Shown: positions 5,823-13,953, numbered from the stretch's first letter. The stretch: DNA of 15,565 nucleotides from Gammaproteobacteria bacterium (GCA_026982215.1 JALSHN010000255.1:1-15565); one strand, 5' to 3'. Made by a program: numbers and translations. The notes: a model not told the origin generated them from the sequence alone.

Positions 5823-6148
5823 CGTCGTTCCCCTCGCGATGCCTTCTCTTCCAGGCCGGAGCGCCCCAGGCGCCGCTCCAGTTCCGCCACCACCTGCTGC
5901 GGACCCAGCCCATGATAGGCCAACAACACCAGGGTGTGGAACCACAGATCGGCGGTCTCGTGGAGGATCTGGGCACGCTCCCCGCCTTTGGCGGCGATGA
6001 TCACCTCGGCGGCCTCTTCGCCGACCTTTTTGAGGATGGCGTCTTCGCCTTTGGCGTAGAGGGAGGCGACGTAGGATCGCCCGGGATCGGCCCGACGCCG
6101 TTCGGCGAGGATCCGCCCCAGCGCCTCCAGGGTGTCTTCGGGGTTCAC
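5819..6148 (-). CDS. hisE: Phosphoribosyl-ATP pyrophosphatase HisE
   Basis: HisE catalyses the second step of histidine synthesis, hydrolysing phosphoribosyl-ATP to phosphoribosyl-AMP and pyrophosphate. The 109-residue protein shows the all-alpha NTP-pyrophosphohydrolase motifs VGEEAAEVIIAAK (42-54, acidic residues Glu44, Glu45, Glu48) and ETADLWFH (64-71, Glu64 and Asp67), which bind Mg2+. It starts with GTG at 6148, overlapping the hisI stop in GTGA, and its stop overlaps the HIT gene start in the same way, so three consecutive genes are translationally coupled. Unlike in enteric bacteria it is not fused to HisI. Confidence 0.96.
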   Translation of the reverse strand: MNPEDTLEALGRILAERRRADPGRSYVASLYAKGEDAILKKVGEEAAEVIIAAKGGERAQILHETADLWFHTLVLLAYHGLGPQQVVAELERRLGRSGLEEKASRGERR

Positions 6149-6543
6149 CGGTAGATCTCCTCGGGGTCTTTGAGTATCGGTGCGTCCACTTCCCAGCGGC
6201 CCGCGGTATCATCGAGACGGCGGTGGAAGCAGCTCCTGCGCCCGGTGTGGCAGGCGATGCCGCCTCGTTGTTCCACCCGCAGCAACAGGGCGTCGCCGTC
6301 GCAGTCGAGACGAATCTCGCGCACCTGCTGGACATGCCCCGAGCGTTCGCCCTTGGGCCACAGCCGGCCGCGGGAGCGTGACCAGTAGACGGCGATGCCG
6401 CGGCGGACGGTCTCTTGCAGCGCCTCGCGGTTCATCCAGGCGAGCATGAGGACTTCGCCACTGTCGGCGTCCTGGGCGATGGCAGCCACCAGGCCGCGCT
6501 CGTCCCAGCGTATCTGTTCCAGCCAGTCGGGTGTGTCGTTCAT
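6145..6543 (-). CDS. hisI: Phosphoribosyl-AMP cyclohydrolase HisI
   Basis: HisI opens the adenine ring of phosphoribosyl-AMP to give ProFAR, the third step of histidine synthesis. The 132-residue protein shows the typical MLAWMNREAL and YWSRSRGRLWPKGERSGH segments, the metal-binding DCDGD motif (Asp80, Cys81, Asp82, Asp84), and Cys98 and Cys105 in CHTGRRSCF, the expected Zn2+ and Mg2+ ligands. It is a stand-alone enzyme with HisE encoded separately downstream. The ATG at 6543 lies 27 bp after the hisF stop; the ribosome-binding sequence is weak. The stop overlaps the hisE start by four bases. Confidence 0.96.
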   Translation of the reverse strand: MNDTPDWLEQIRWDERGLVAAIAQDADSGEVLMLAWMNREALQETVRRGIAVYWSRSRGRLWPKGERSGHVQQVREIRLDCDGDALLLRVEQRGGIACHTGRRSCFHRRLDDTAGRWEVDAPILKDPEEIYR

Positions 6544-6570
6544 GGAGCGGGGATCATAGCACGATGGACC

Positions 6571-7335
6571 TCAGTCGAGGCGAACCTCGATCCCCGCCTC
6601 ACACATGGCCGCCTTGGCCTGGGCGATGGTGTATTCGCCGAAGTGGAAGATGCTGGCGGCGAGGACGGCATCGGCATGCCCCTCGGTGATACCTTCCACC
6701 AGATGCCGGAGGGTGCCCACACCGCCCGAGGCGATCACCGGGACCGGGACGGCGTCGGCCACCGCCCGGGTGAGCGCAAGATCGAAACCCTGTTTGGTAC
6801 CGTCGCGATCCATGCTGGTGAGCAGGATCTCTCCGGCACCGAGCTCGGCCATCCGCCGCGCCCAGGCCACCGCGTCGATACCGGTAGGCTTCCGCCCCCC
6901 ATGGGTAAAGATCTCCCAGCGGTCGGGCATCACCTGCTTGGCGTCCACCGCCACCACGATGCATTGGGAGCCGAAGCGCTCGGCGGCCTCGGCGACGAAT
7001 TCGGGACGGGCCACCGCGGCGGTGTTGATGGCGACCTTGTCGGCCCCGGCATGGAGCATGCGGCGGATGTCCTCCAGCTCGCGGATGCCTCCCCCCACGG
7101 TCAGGGGGATGAACACCTGGGCGGCTACCTGTTCCACCACGTGGATCATGGTGGCGCGGTCTTGGTGGCTGGCGGTGATGTCGAGGAAGGTGAGTTCGTC
7201 GGCCCCTTCACTGTCGTAGCGACGGGCGATCTCCACCGGGTCACCGGCATCGCGGATGTCCACGAAGCGCACGCCCTTGACCACCCGGCCGGCGTCCACG
7301 TCGAGACAGGGGATGATGCGTTTCGCCAGCCCCAT
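6571..7335 (-). CDS. hisF: Imidazole glycerol phosphate synthase cyclase subunit HisF
   Basis: HisF uses ammonia delivered by HisH to convert PRFAR to imidazole glycerol phosphate and AICAR. The 254-residue beta/alpha barrel begins MGLAKRIIPCLDV with catalytic Asp12, has VGGGIR (80-85) and IVVAVDAK with the second catalytic Asp131, and ends with the usual barrel phosphate-binding segments SGGVGT and AASIFHFGE. The ATG at 7335 follows the hisA stop directly (TGAATG), implying tight coupling. HisH, its glutaminase partner, is encoded two genes upstream. Length is normal and all key residues are present. Confidence 0.98.
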   Translation of the reverse strand: MGLAKRIIPCLDVDAGRVVKGVRFVDIRDAGDPVEIARRYDSEGADELTFLDITASHQDRATMIHVVEQVAAQVFIPLTVGGGIRELEDIRRMLHAGADKVAINTAAVARPEFVAEAAERFGSQCIVVAVDAKQVMPDRWEIFTHGGRKPTGIDAVAWARRMAELGAGEILLTSMDRDGTKQGFDLALTRAVADAVPVPVIASGGVGTLRHLVEGITEGHADAVLAASIFHFGEYTIAQAKAAMCEAGIEVRLD

Positions 7336-8082
7336 TCAGGCGGTCTCACCGGTGAGTTCGTCGGCCAGGCGCTGGGCCTCGGCCAGGTCCAGGGTGCCCT
7401 CGTAGATGGCGCGGCCGGTGATGGCGCCGATGATGCCTTCCTCGGCCACTTCGCACAGGGCGCGCACGTCGTCGAGGTTGGTGATGCCGCCGGAGGCGAT
7501 GATGGGGATGTGCACCGCCTGGGCCAGTTTGACGGTGGCCTCGAGGTTGACGCCGCTCATCATGCCGTCACGGGAGATGTCGGTGTAGATGATGCCGTCG
7601 ACGCCGTCGCGCTCGAAGTGCTGGGCCATGTCGATGACGTCGTGGCGCGAGAGCTTGGACCAGCCGTCGATGGCCACCTTGCCGTCACGGGCGTCCAGCC
7701 CCACCAGGATGTGTCCGGGGAATTCCAGGCACATCTCGGAGACGAAGTGGGGCTCGTTGATGGCCTGGGTGCCGATGATCACCCATTGCACCCCGGCGTC
7801 GAGATAGGCCTGGACGGTGTCTTCGTCGCGAATCCCCCCGCCCACCTGGATAGGGAGCTCGGGGAAGGCGCGGCTGATACGATCGATGACTTTGGCGTTC
7901 ACCGGACGCCCGGCGAAGGCGCCGTCGAGATCGACGATGTGCAGTCGACGGGCCCCGGCGGCCACCCAGCGTTCGGCCATTTCCAGGGGATCTTCGGCGT
8001 AGACGGTGGCGTCTTCCATGCGCCCTTGCTTGAGACGCACGCATTTGCCTTCTTTGAGATCGATGGCGGGTATCAGCAACAT
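7336..8082 (-). CDS. hisA: ProFAR isomerase HisA
   Basis: HisA isomerises ProFAR to PRFAR, the fourth step of histidine synthesis. The 248-residue beta/alpha barrel starts MLLIPAIDLK with catalytic Asp8, contains HIVDLDGAF and QVGGGIRDEDT, and has the second catalytic residue Asp130 in VGLDARDG. The C-terminal half contains YTDISRDG and ASGGITN, as in homologues. The ATG at 8082 is set by this N-terminus and by GGGGAAGGGG just upstream; a longer open frame upstream is hisH sequence read out of frame. It lies 13 bp after hisH and abuts hisF, to which it is related by ancient duplication. Confidence 0.98.
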   Translation of the reverse strand: MLLIPAIDLKEGKCVRLKQGRMEDATVYAEDPLEMAERWVAAGARRLHIVDLDGAFAGRPVNAKVIDRISRAFPELPIQVGGGIRDEDTVQAYLDAGVQWVIIGTQAINEPHFVSEMCLEFPGHILVGLDARDGKVAIDGWSKLSRHDVIDMAQHFERDGVDGIIYTDISRDGMMSGVNLEATVKLAQAVHIPIIASGGITNLDDVRALCEVAEEGIIGAITGRAIYEGTLDLAEAQRLADELTGETA

Positions 8083-8095
8083 GCCCCTTCCCCCT

Positions 8096-8740
8096 TTATG
8101 TCTGCCCGTTCCAGGTGATGAAGTTGGCCAACAGGGCCAGGCCGTGACGCTGGCTCTTTTCCGGATGGAATTGCACCGCCGCGACGTTGTCTCGGGCGAC
8201 GGCGCTGGTAAACGGGATGCCGTAGTGCGTGACGCCGAGGGTGAGCCGCTCCTCGGCGGGGGTGACATAGTAGCTGTGCACGAAATAGAAGCGGCTGTCT
8301 TGCGGGATATGGGACCACAGGGGGTGGGACCGGGTCTGGTGGACCTGGTTCCATCCCATGTGGGGGATCTTGAGGCGGACACCCCCTTCTTCCATGGCCT
8401 CGGGAAAGCGACACACCCGGCCGGGGAGAATCCCCAGGCCATCCACCCCTTGGTTTTCTTCGCTGTGTTCCATCAGCGCCTGCATGCCGACACAGATCCC
8501 CAGCACGGGGATGCGGACAGCGGCCTCGCGCAGGGCTTGGTCCAGCCCCTGGCGGCGCAGCGCGGCCATGCAGTCGCGGATGGCGCCTACGCCGGGGAAG
8601 ACGACGCGGTCGGCCTCGGCGAGGTCTTCCGGGCGGGTGCAGAGGCGAATCCGCGTCGCCGGTGGGGCCACCCGCTCCAGGGCCTTGGCCGCAGAGTGGA
8701 GGTTGCCCATGCCGTAGTCGATGAGGGCGACGAGGGCCAC
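8096..8740 (-). CDS. hisH: Imidazole glycerol phosphate synthase glutaminase subunit HisH
   Basis: HisH is the class I glutamine amidotransferase subunit that feeds ammonia to HisF. The 214-residue protein begins with the typical LIDYGMGNLHS, has FPGVGA (48-53), the nucleophile Cys83 in LGICVGMQ, and His192 and Glu194 in FHPEKS, completing the triad. It starts with GTG at 8740, two bases after the hisB stop, with GGGGAG about 10 bp upstream; no ATG fits the family N-terminus. Length is normal for the family. Confidence 0.97.
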   Translation of the reverse strand: MALVALIDYGMGNLHSAAKALERVAPPATRIRLCTRPEDLAEADRVVFPGVGAIRDCMAALRRQGLDQALREAAVRIPVLGICVGMQALMEHSEENQGVDGLGILPGRVCRFPEAMEEGGVRLKIPHMGWNQVHQTRSHPLWSHIPQDSRFYFVHSYYVTPAEERLTLGVTHYGIPFTSAVARDNVAAVQFHPEKSQRHGLALLANFITWNGQT

Positions 8741-8742
8741 GG

Positions 8743-9342
8743 TTAGAGACTCCCCTTGGTGGAGGGAACGTGGCCCGCGGCGCGGGGGTCGGGCTCGCAG
8801 GCCATGCGCAGGGCGCGGCCGAAGGCCTTGAAGACTGTCTCGGCGATGTGGTGGGCGTTGCGCCCGCGCAGGTTGTCCACGTGCAGGGTGATGGCGGCGT
8901 GGTTCACCAGCCCTTGGAAGAATTCCTGGAACAGATCAACGTCGAAACGGCCGATGACGGCGCGGGGAAAGTCCACCGCGAAGATAAGACCGGGCCGGCC
9001 GGAGAGGTCCACCACCACCCGGGAGAGGGCCTCGTCGAGGGGGACGTAGGCATGACCGTAACGCCGCAGGCCGCGCTTGTCGCCCCAGGCCTGGGCCAGG
9101 GCCTGGCCGAGGGTGATGCCGATGTCTTCCACGGTGTGGTGGTCATCGATGTGGGTATCGCCCTCGGCGACGATGTGGAGGTCGATGAGGCCGTGGCGGG
9201 CAATCTGGTCGAGCATGTGGTCGAGGAAGGGAACGCCGGTGTCGAGACGGCTTTGGCCGCTGCCGTCCAGGTTCACCTCGACGGTGATCCGGGTCTCCAG
9301 GGTCTCTCGCGCCACCCGGGCGCTGCGTTGGGACATGGTCAT
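8743..9342 (-). CDS. hisB: Imidazoleglycerol-phosphate dehydratase HisB (monofunctional)
   Basis: This enzyme dehydrates imidazole glycerol phosphate to imidazole acetol phosphate. The 199-residue protein covers only the dehydratase domain: VPFLDHMLDQIARHG (37-51), the Mn2+-binding HIDDHHTVED (64-73) and the second histidine-rich repeat NAHHIAETVFKAFGRAL near the C-terminus. The N-terminal HAD-type histidinol-phosphatase domain of enteric HisB is absent, so another gene must supply that activity. The start may be 9342 or an in-frame ATG at 9336, as no clear ribosome-binding sequence separates them. It lies 51 bp after hisC, the widest gap in the his cluster. Confidence 0.97.
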   Translation of the reverse strand: MTMSQRSARVARETLETRITVEVNLDGSGQSRLDTGVPFLDHMLDQIARHGLIDLHIVAEGDTHIDDHHTVEDIGITLGQALAQAWGDKRGLRRYGHAYVPLDEALSRVVVDLSGRPGLIFAVDFPRAVIGRFDVDLFQEFFQGLVNHAAITLHVDNLRGRNAHHIAETVFKAFGRALRMACEPDPRAAGHVPSTKGSL

Positions 9343-9393
9343 TGGTCGTGTCCGGCTTCTCTGGGGCTCTATACCAAAATTTGTCGTTGTCGG

Positions 9394-10488
9394 CTATGCC
9401 CGACGGCCGAGCTCGGCCTCCAGGGCCTGGAGCAGGCGGTGGTTCTCTTCTTCGCTGCCGATGGTGAGGCGCAGACAGCCCTCCAGCGCGGGGTGACTGC
9501 CGTGGAGTTTTTTGATGAGGATGCCGCGGGCGAGCAGGCCCTGGAACAAGCCATCGGCATCGGCCACCCGGATGAGGAGGAAGTTGGCCCGGCTGGGGAA
9601 GACCCGTACCCCCGGCAGTGCCGCCAACCGCTGGGCCAGTCGTTCGCGTTCGGCGCGGATGCGGCGGGTCTGCGCTTCGAAGACGGCATAGTGCTCCAGG
9701 GCGAATTCGGCGCTGGCCTGGGTGAGGCTGTTGATGTTGTAGGGCAGGCGGACCTTTTCGATCTCCTCCAGCCAGGGGGCGGGACCGAGCAGCAGACCGA
9801 GACGCAGCCCGGCCAGTCCGAGCTTGGAGAGGGTGCGCATCAGCAGCAGATTGGGGTGGTGTCCGAGGCGGTCGATGAAGCTGGCCTCGGCGAAGGCGGT
9901 GTAGGCCTCGTCCACCACCACCAACCCCGGCGCGGCCTCGATGATCGCCTCCATGGCGGCGGCATCGAACAGGTTGCCGGTGGGGTTGTTGGGGTAGGCG
10001 AGGAAGATCAGCGCCGGGCGGTGACGTTCGATGGCGGTGAGCATGGCCACGGTATCCAACTGGAAGTCCGGCCCCAGGGGGACGCCCACATAGTCCATGC
10101 CCGAGAAGCGGGCGATCATCCGGTACATGACGAAGCCGGGCTCGGGGGCGAGCAGCACCCGCCCGGGACCGCCGACGGTGAGCGCAAGCATCTGGATGAT
10201 CTCGTCGGAACCGTTGCCCAGCACCAGCGGCTGGTCTTCGTCCAACCCCATCCCCTGGCGCAACCGGGCCTTCAGCGTCCGGGCATCGGGGTCGGGGTAG
10301 CGGTTGAGGGCCACGCCACGCAGCCGCTCCAGCCAGGGATCGAGCAGCTCGGCGGGCAGGGGATAGGGGTTTTCCATGGCATCGAGCTTGATCAGCCCCT
10401 CTGCGGGCGGGACGTGGTAGGCGGCCAGTGCGGCCACTTCGGGACGGACCCAGCGCCGCGCCAGGGCGGCGGCATCAGTCTTCGCCAT
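9394..10488 (-). CDS. hisC: Histidinol-phosphate aminotransferase HisC
   Basis: HisC transfers an amino group from glutamate to imidazole acetol phosphate, giving histidinol phosphate. The 364-residue protein is a fold-type I PLP enzyme: LDAMENPYPLP near the N-terminus, the nucleotide-phosphate loop GNGSDE (91-96), YPNNPTG (165-171), VVDEAY with Asp193, and RTLSKLGLAGLRLG with the PLP lysine at Lys222. The ATG at 10488 is chosen because GAGG lies a short way upstream and homology starts there; it overlaps the hisD end by 14 bp. An upstream in-frame ATG at 10545 would add 19 residues inside hisD. Related aromatic aminotransferases share the fold, but the his-cluster context settles the call. 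Confidence 0.96.
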   Translation of the reverse strand: MAKTDAAALARRWVRPEVAALAAYHVPPAEGLIKLDAMENPYPLPAELLDPWLERLRGVALNRYPDPDARTLKARLRQGMGLDEDQPLVLGNGSDEIIQMLALTVGGPGRVLLAPEPGFVMYRMIARFSGMDYVGVPLGPDFQLDTVAMLTAIERHRPALIFLAYPNNPTGNLFDAAAMEAIIEAAPGLVVVDEAYTAFAEASFIDRLGHHPNLLLMRTLSKLGLAGLRLGLLLGPAPWLEEIEKVRLPYNINSLTQASAEFALEHYAVFEAQTRRIRAERERLAQRLAALPGVRVFPSRANFLLIRVADADGLFQGLLARGILIKKLHGSHPALEGCLRLTIGSEEENHRLLQALEAELGRRA

Positions 10489-11782
10489 CGGCGGCCTCGA
10501 TACGGTATTCGGCCGAGCGGGCATGGGCGGTGAGCCCCTCGCCACGGGCCAGGGCGGCGGCGTAGCGCCCCAGGCGGGCGGCGCCGGCCGGCGAGCAGTG
10601 GATGAGGCTGGAGCGCTTCTGGAAGTCGTAGACCCCCAGCGGCGAGCTGAAGCGGGCGGTGCGCGAGGTGGGCAGGACGTGGTTGGGACCGGCGCAGTAA
10701 TCCCCCACCGCCTCGGCGGTGTAGCGGCCCATGAACACCGCGCCGGCGTTGCGGATCTTGCCCAGCAGGGCCTCGGGGTCGGCCACCGACAGCTCCAGAT
10801 GCTCGGGGGCGACGTGGTTGACCACCTCGGCGGCCTGGTCCAGGTCGGTCACCTGGATCATCGCCCCCCGGGCCGAGAGGGAACGGCGGATGATCTCGGC
10901 GCGCTCCATCTGCGGCAGCAGGGTGTCGATGGCCTGCTCGACCCGGTCGAGAAAATCGGCATCCGGGGAGACCAGGATCGCCTGGGCGTCTTCGTCGTGT
11001 TCGGCCTGGGAGAACAGGTCCATGGCGATCCAGCGGGGATCGGTGCCACCGTCGCAGACCACCAGGATCTCGGAAGGACCGGCGATCATGTCGATCCCCA
11101 CCACGCCGAAGACCAGTTTCTTGGCGGTGGCGACGTAGATGTTGCCAGGGCCGACGATCTTGTCCACCGCCGGCACGGTCTCGGTGCCGTAGGCCAGGGC
11201 GGCCACCGCCTGGGCGCCGCCGATGGCGAACACCCGGTCCACCCCGGCGATGGCGGCGGCGGCCAGCACCAGCTCGTTGACCTCGCCTCCGGGGGTGGGG
11301 ACCACCATGATCAGCTCGTCCACCCCGGCCACTTTGGCGGGAATGGCGTTCATCAGCACCGAGGAGGGGTAGGCGGCCTTGCCGCCGGGGACGTAGAGCC
11401 CCACCCGCTGCAAGGGGGTGACCTTCTGTCCCAGCACGGTGCCGTCGTCCTCGGTGTAGCGCCAGGACTCGGCCAATTGATGGCGGTGATAGGCACGGAT
11501 GCGTTCGGCGGAGAATTCCAGGTTCTCCCGCAATGCCGGTTCCAGGGCCTGGAGGGCGGTCTGCAGCCGTGAGCCGGGGATCTCCAGTTCCGCCATGGCA
11601 GTGACGTTCATGCGGTCGAAACGGTTGGTGTAGTCCACCACCGCGGCGTCGCCCTCGCTGCGAACCCGGCGGAGGATCTGTTGCACCGTGGTCAACACGG
11701 CCTCGTCGGAGACGCCTTCCCAGGCGAGCAGGACGTCGAGGCGGGTCCAGAAATCGGAATCATGGCTATTCAGTCGTTGCAT
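10475..11782 (-). CDS. hisD: Histidinol dehydrogenase HisD
   Basis: HisD carries out the last two steps, oxidising histidinol to histidine with two NAD+. The 435-residue protein is full length. Seen: the GLYVPGGKAAYPSSVLMNAIPA block (128-149), VDKIVGPGNIYVATAKK (206-222), IDMIAGPSE, the zinc-ligand set Gln259 and His262 in SQAEHD, Asp361 and His420, and the catalytic pair Glu327 and His328 in APEHLEL. The ATG at 11782 overlaps the end of hisG by 13 bp, and the stop lies inside the start region of hisC, so the first three his genes are translationally linked. Confidence 0.98.
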   Translation of the reverse strand: MQRLNSHDSDFWTRLDVLLAWEGVSDEAVLTTVQQILRRVRSEGDAAVVDYTNRFDRMNVTAMAELEIPGSRLQTALQALEPALRENLEFSAERIRAYHRHQLAESWRYTEDDGTVLGQKVTPLQRVGLYVPGGKAAYPSSVLMNAIPAKVAGVDELIMVVPTPGGEVNELVLAAAAIAGVDRVFAIGGAQAVAALAYGTETVPAVDKIVGPGNIYVATAKKLVFGVVGIDMIAGPSEILVVCDGGTDPRWIAMDLFSQAEHDEDAQAILVSPDADFLDRVEQAIDTLLPQMERAEIIRRSLSARGAMIQVTDLDQAAEVVNHVAPEHLELSVADPEALLGKIRNAGAVFMGRYTAEAVGDYCAGPNHVLPTSRTARFSSPLGVYDFQKRSSLIHCSPAGAARLGRYAAALARGEGLTAHARSAEYRIEAADGED

Positions 11783-12429
11783 GACGCGGCCTCCTTGGAT
11801 GCCGCCACCGCCTGGGCGAGCCGCTCCACCAGGGCGCGCACGGCGGTGGTCTTGATCTTGAGACTGGCCTTGTTGACCACCAGACGGGAGCTGATGTCGG
11901 CGATGTGTTCGGTGGGCTCCAGACCGTTGGCGCGCAGGGTGTTGCCGGTGTCCACCAGATCGACGATGGCGTCGGCCAGGCCCACCAGCGGCGCCAGTTC
12001 CATGGAGCCGTAGAGTTTGATGATTTCCACTTGCTCGCCCTTGGCGGCGAAGTGGCGCCGGGTGCTCTGCACATATTTGGTGGCGATGCGCCGGCGACGC
12101 CGCGGCGTGCTCTGCCCCGGCCGGGCGGCAACCATCATCCGGCAGCGGGCGATCCCGAGGTCCAGCGGCTCGTAGAGGTTATCGCCGGGGTGTTCCATCA
12201 ACACGTCCTTGCCGGCCACGCCCAGGTCGGCAGCGCCGTGTTCGACGTAGGTGGGCACGTCGGCGGCCCGCACCACCACCAACCGTACGTCGGCACGGTT
12301 GGTCTCGAGAATGAGTTTGCGGCTGGTGGCCGGATCGTCCACCGGGTGGATACCGGCGGCAGCCAGCAACGGGACGGTCTCTTTGAAGATGCGTCCTTTG
12401 GAAAGGGCGATGGTCAGGGTCTCGTTCAT
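11770..12429 (-). CDS. hisG: ATP phosphoribosyltransferase catalytic subunit HisG (short form)
   Basis: HisG starts histidine synthesis by joining PRPP to ATP. The 219-residue protein is the short (HisG_S) form: LTIALSKGRI at the N-terminus, GAADLGVAGKDVL (65-77), IATKYVQSTRRHFA, and the PRPP-binding VDLVDTGNTLRANGLE. It lacks the C-terminal ACT-like regulatory domain of the roughly 300-residue long form. By family rule short HisG needs the regulatory paralogue HisZ, which is not in this window; in many proteobacteria hisZ lies near purA. A run of five arginines sits just before IATKYV. The start is 17 bp after the murA stop, with AAGGA very close to the ATG. Confidence 0.97.
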   Translation of the reverse strand: MNETLTIALSKGRIFKETVPLLAAAGIHPVDDPATSRKLILETNRADVRLVVVRAADVPTYVEHGAADLGVAGKDVLMEHPGDNLYEPLDLGIARCRMMVAARPGQSTPRRRRRIATKYVQSTRRHFAAKGEQVEIIKLYGSMELAPLVGLADAIVDLVDTGNTLRANGLEPTEHIADISSRLVVNKASLKIKTTAVRALVERLAQAVAASKEAASCND

Positions 12430-12446
12430 GGTCCTTGCCGAATGGT

Positions 12447-13706
12447 TCAGTGGGGTACCCGGCGAATGCGCGCACCCAGGGCGGCGAGTTTCTCTTCGAT
12501 GCGTTCGTATCCGCGGTCGATGTGGTAGATGCGATCCACCACCGTGCGCCCCCGGGCCACCAGACCGGCGAGCACCAGGCTGGCGGAGGCGCGCAGGTCG
12601 GTGGCCATCACCGGGGCGGCAGTGAGCCGTTCGACCCCCTTGATGATGGCGGTGTTGCCTTCCAGACGGATGTCGGCCCCCATACGTTGCAGTTCTTGAA
12701 CGTGCATGAAGCGGTTTTCGAACACCGTCTCGGTGATGGTGCCCACGCCGTCGGCGATGCAGTTCAGCGCGGTGAACTGGGCCTGCATGTCGGTGGGGAA
12801 GGCGGGATAGGGGGCGGTGCGCAAGCTCACCGCATGCGGGCGACGCCCTCGCATGTCCAGCTCGATCCAGTCCGCGCCCACGGTGATCTCGGCACCGGTC
12901 TCGCGCAGTTTGAGGAGCACGGCATCGAGCAAGGTGGGATCGGTGTCCTTGAGGCGGACCCGGCCGCGGGTGATGGCACCGCCCACCAGAAAGGTGCCGC
13001 TCTCGATGCGGTCGGGCAGCACCCGGTGATGGGCGCCTTGCAGCCGCTCCACCCCTTCGATGGTGATCACGTCGCTACCCGCACCCTGGATGCGCGCCCC
13101 CATGCGGTTGAGGAAACGGGCCAGGTCTTCCACTTCCGGTTCGCGGGCGGCGTTTTCCAGCACCGTGGTGCCTCGGGCCAGGGTGGCGGCCATCATCAGG
13201 TTTTCGGTGCCGGTGACGGTGACGGTGTCCAGGCAGATGCGCGCCCCGGTCAACCGCGGTGCCCGGGCCTTGATGTAGCCTTGCTCCACCTGGATCTCGG
13301 CACCCATGGCCTGCAGCCCCTTGATGTGCTGATCCACCGGTCGCGAACCGATGGCGCAGCCACCGGGGAGGGAGACGTCGGCGCGCCCATAGCGGGCCAC
13401 CAGCGGGCCGAGAACCAAAATGGAAGCGCGCATGGTCTTCACCAGTTCATAAGGAGCGGTGAAGGTATGCACCTCGCTGGTGTCCACTTCGATGTTCAGG
13501 CGCTCGTCGATGGTGAGCGAGACACCCATGCGCCCCAGAAGCTCCATGGTGGTGGTGACGTCATGGAGATGGGGCACGTTGGAGATCACGCTGGTCCCCT
13601 CCCCCAGCAGGGTGGCGGCGAGGATGGGCAGCGCGGCATTCTTGGCCCCGGAGATGGTCACCTCCCCGTCCAGGGGGGCGCCGCCTTCGATGTGCAGCTT
13701 GTCCAT
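12447..13706 (-). CDS. murA: UDP-N-acetylglucosamine 1-carboxyvinyltransferase MurA
   Basis: MurA makes the first committed peptidoglycan precursor by adding enolpyruvate from PEP to UDP-GlcNAc in the cytoplasm. The 419-residue protein has Lys22 and Asn23 in SGAKNAALP, the active-site Cys117 in LPGGCAIGSRPVDQH (Cys115 of E. coli MurA, the fosfomycin target), and the usual repeats of the inside-out barrel fold. Cysteine rather than aspartate at this position predicts fosfomycin sensitivity at the target level. The ATG at 13706 starts the conserved MDKLHIEGG; an upstream extension reads through ibaG out of frame. It lies four bases after the ibaG stop, which sits in a strong hairpin, and no clear ribosome-binding sequence is present, so coupling to ibaG is likely. 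Confidence 0.98.
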   Translation of the reverse strand: MDKLHIEGGAPLDGEVTISGAKNAALPILAATLLGEGTSVISNVPHLHDVTTTMELLGRMGVSLTIDERLNIEVDTSEVHTFTAPYELVKTMRASILVLGPLVARYGRADVSLPGGCAIGSRPVDQHIKGLQAMGAEIQVEQGYIKARAPRLTGARICLDTVTVTGTENLMMAATLARGTTVLENAAREPEVEDLARFLNRMGARIQGAGSDVITIEGVERLQGAHHRVLPDRIESGTFLVGGAITRGRVRLKDTDPTLLDAVLLKLRETGAEITVGADWIELDMRGRRPHAVSLRTAPYPAFPTDMQAQFTALNCIADGVGTITETVFENRFMHVQELQRMGADIRLEGNTAIIKGVERLTAAPVMATDLRASASLVLAGLVARGRTVVDRIYHIDRGYERIEEKLAALGARIRRVPH

Positions 13707-13710
13707 GGGC

Positions 13711-13953
13711 TCAGGCCCGGCGGGCCTGGTGTTCTTCTGGGGTGTGGGCGCGAATGGTGAGGGCGTGCAGCTCGCCGCTGGCGATCTTGTCGTTGACCGC
13801 GGCATACACCATTTTCTGACGCTGGAGCAGGCTCTTGCCGGCGAAAGCCTCGCTCACCACGGTGACGCCGAGATTGCAGCCCTCGCCGGTCACCGTCACG
13901 TCCGCGCCGGGGATATGGGCCTCGATGGCCGCTTTGACTTCGTGTTGCAACAT
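13711..13953 (-). CDS. ibaG: BolA/IbaG-family protein
   Basis: This is an 80-residue BolA-family protein of the IbaG (YrbA) type. Family members pair with monothiol glutaredoxins to bind [2Fe-2S] clusters and are linked to acid stress and Fe-S trafficking. Seen: the N-terminal helix LQHEVKAAIEAHIPGADV, the core VVSEAFAGKSLLQRQKMVYAAV (32-53), and ELHALTIRAHTPEE with the conserved cluster-ligand candidate His63. The IbaG label rests on position: in E. coli and Pseudomonas the ibaG gene also lies directly before murA. GGAACAG precedes the ATG at 13953. It is 38 bp after the ABC permease gene. Confidence 0.93.
   Translation of the reverse strand: MLQHEVKAAIEAHIPGADVTVTGEGCNLGVTVVSEAFAGKSLLQRQKMVYAAVNDKIASGELHALTIRAHTPEEHQARRA
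13712..13728. repeat. GC-rich hairpin across the ibaG stop, just before murA
   Basis: Perfect 7-bp arms CAGGCCC and GGGCCTG are separated by three bases, six bases before the murA start codon. Part of the ibaG stop codon lies in the arm. The stem sits where a murA ribosome-binding site would be, so translation of ibaG would melt it. That is compatible with translational coupling, but the function is inferred. Confidence 0.4.

Noticed and set aside
6415..8118. Long open frame on the plus strand opposite hisI, hisF and hisA
   Set aside because: It is antisense to clearly recognisable his genes, its composition is rich in His/Gly/Asp/Val as expected for the mirror of GC-rich coding DNA, and it shows no known motif.
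8770..10533. Long open frame on the plus strand opposite hisB and hisC
   Set aside because: Antisense shadow of conserved genes with Gly/Gln/Glu/His-rich sequence and no ribosome-binding context.
12435..13760. Long open frame on the plus strand opposite murA
   Set aside because: Antisense shadow; the minus strand encodes a full-length MurA with its catalytic cysteine.
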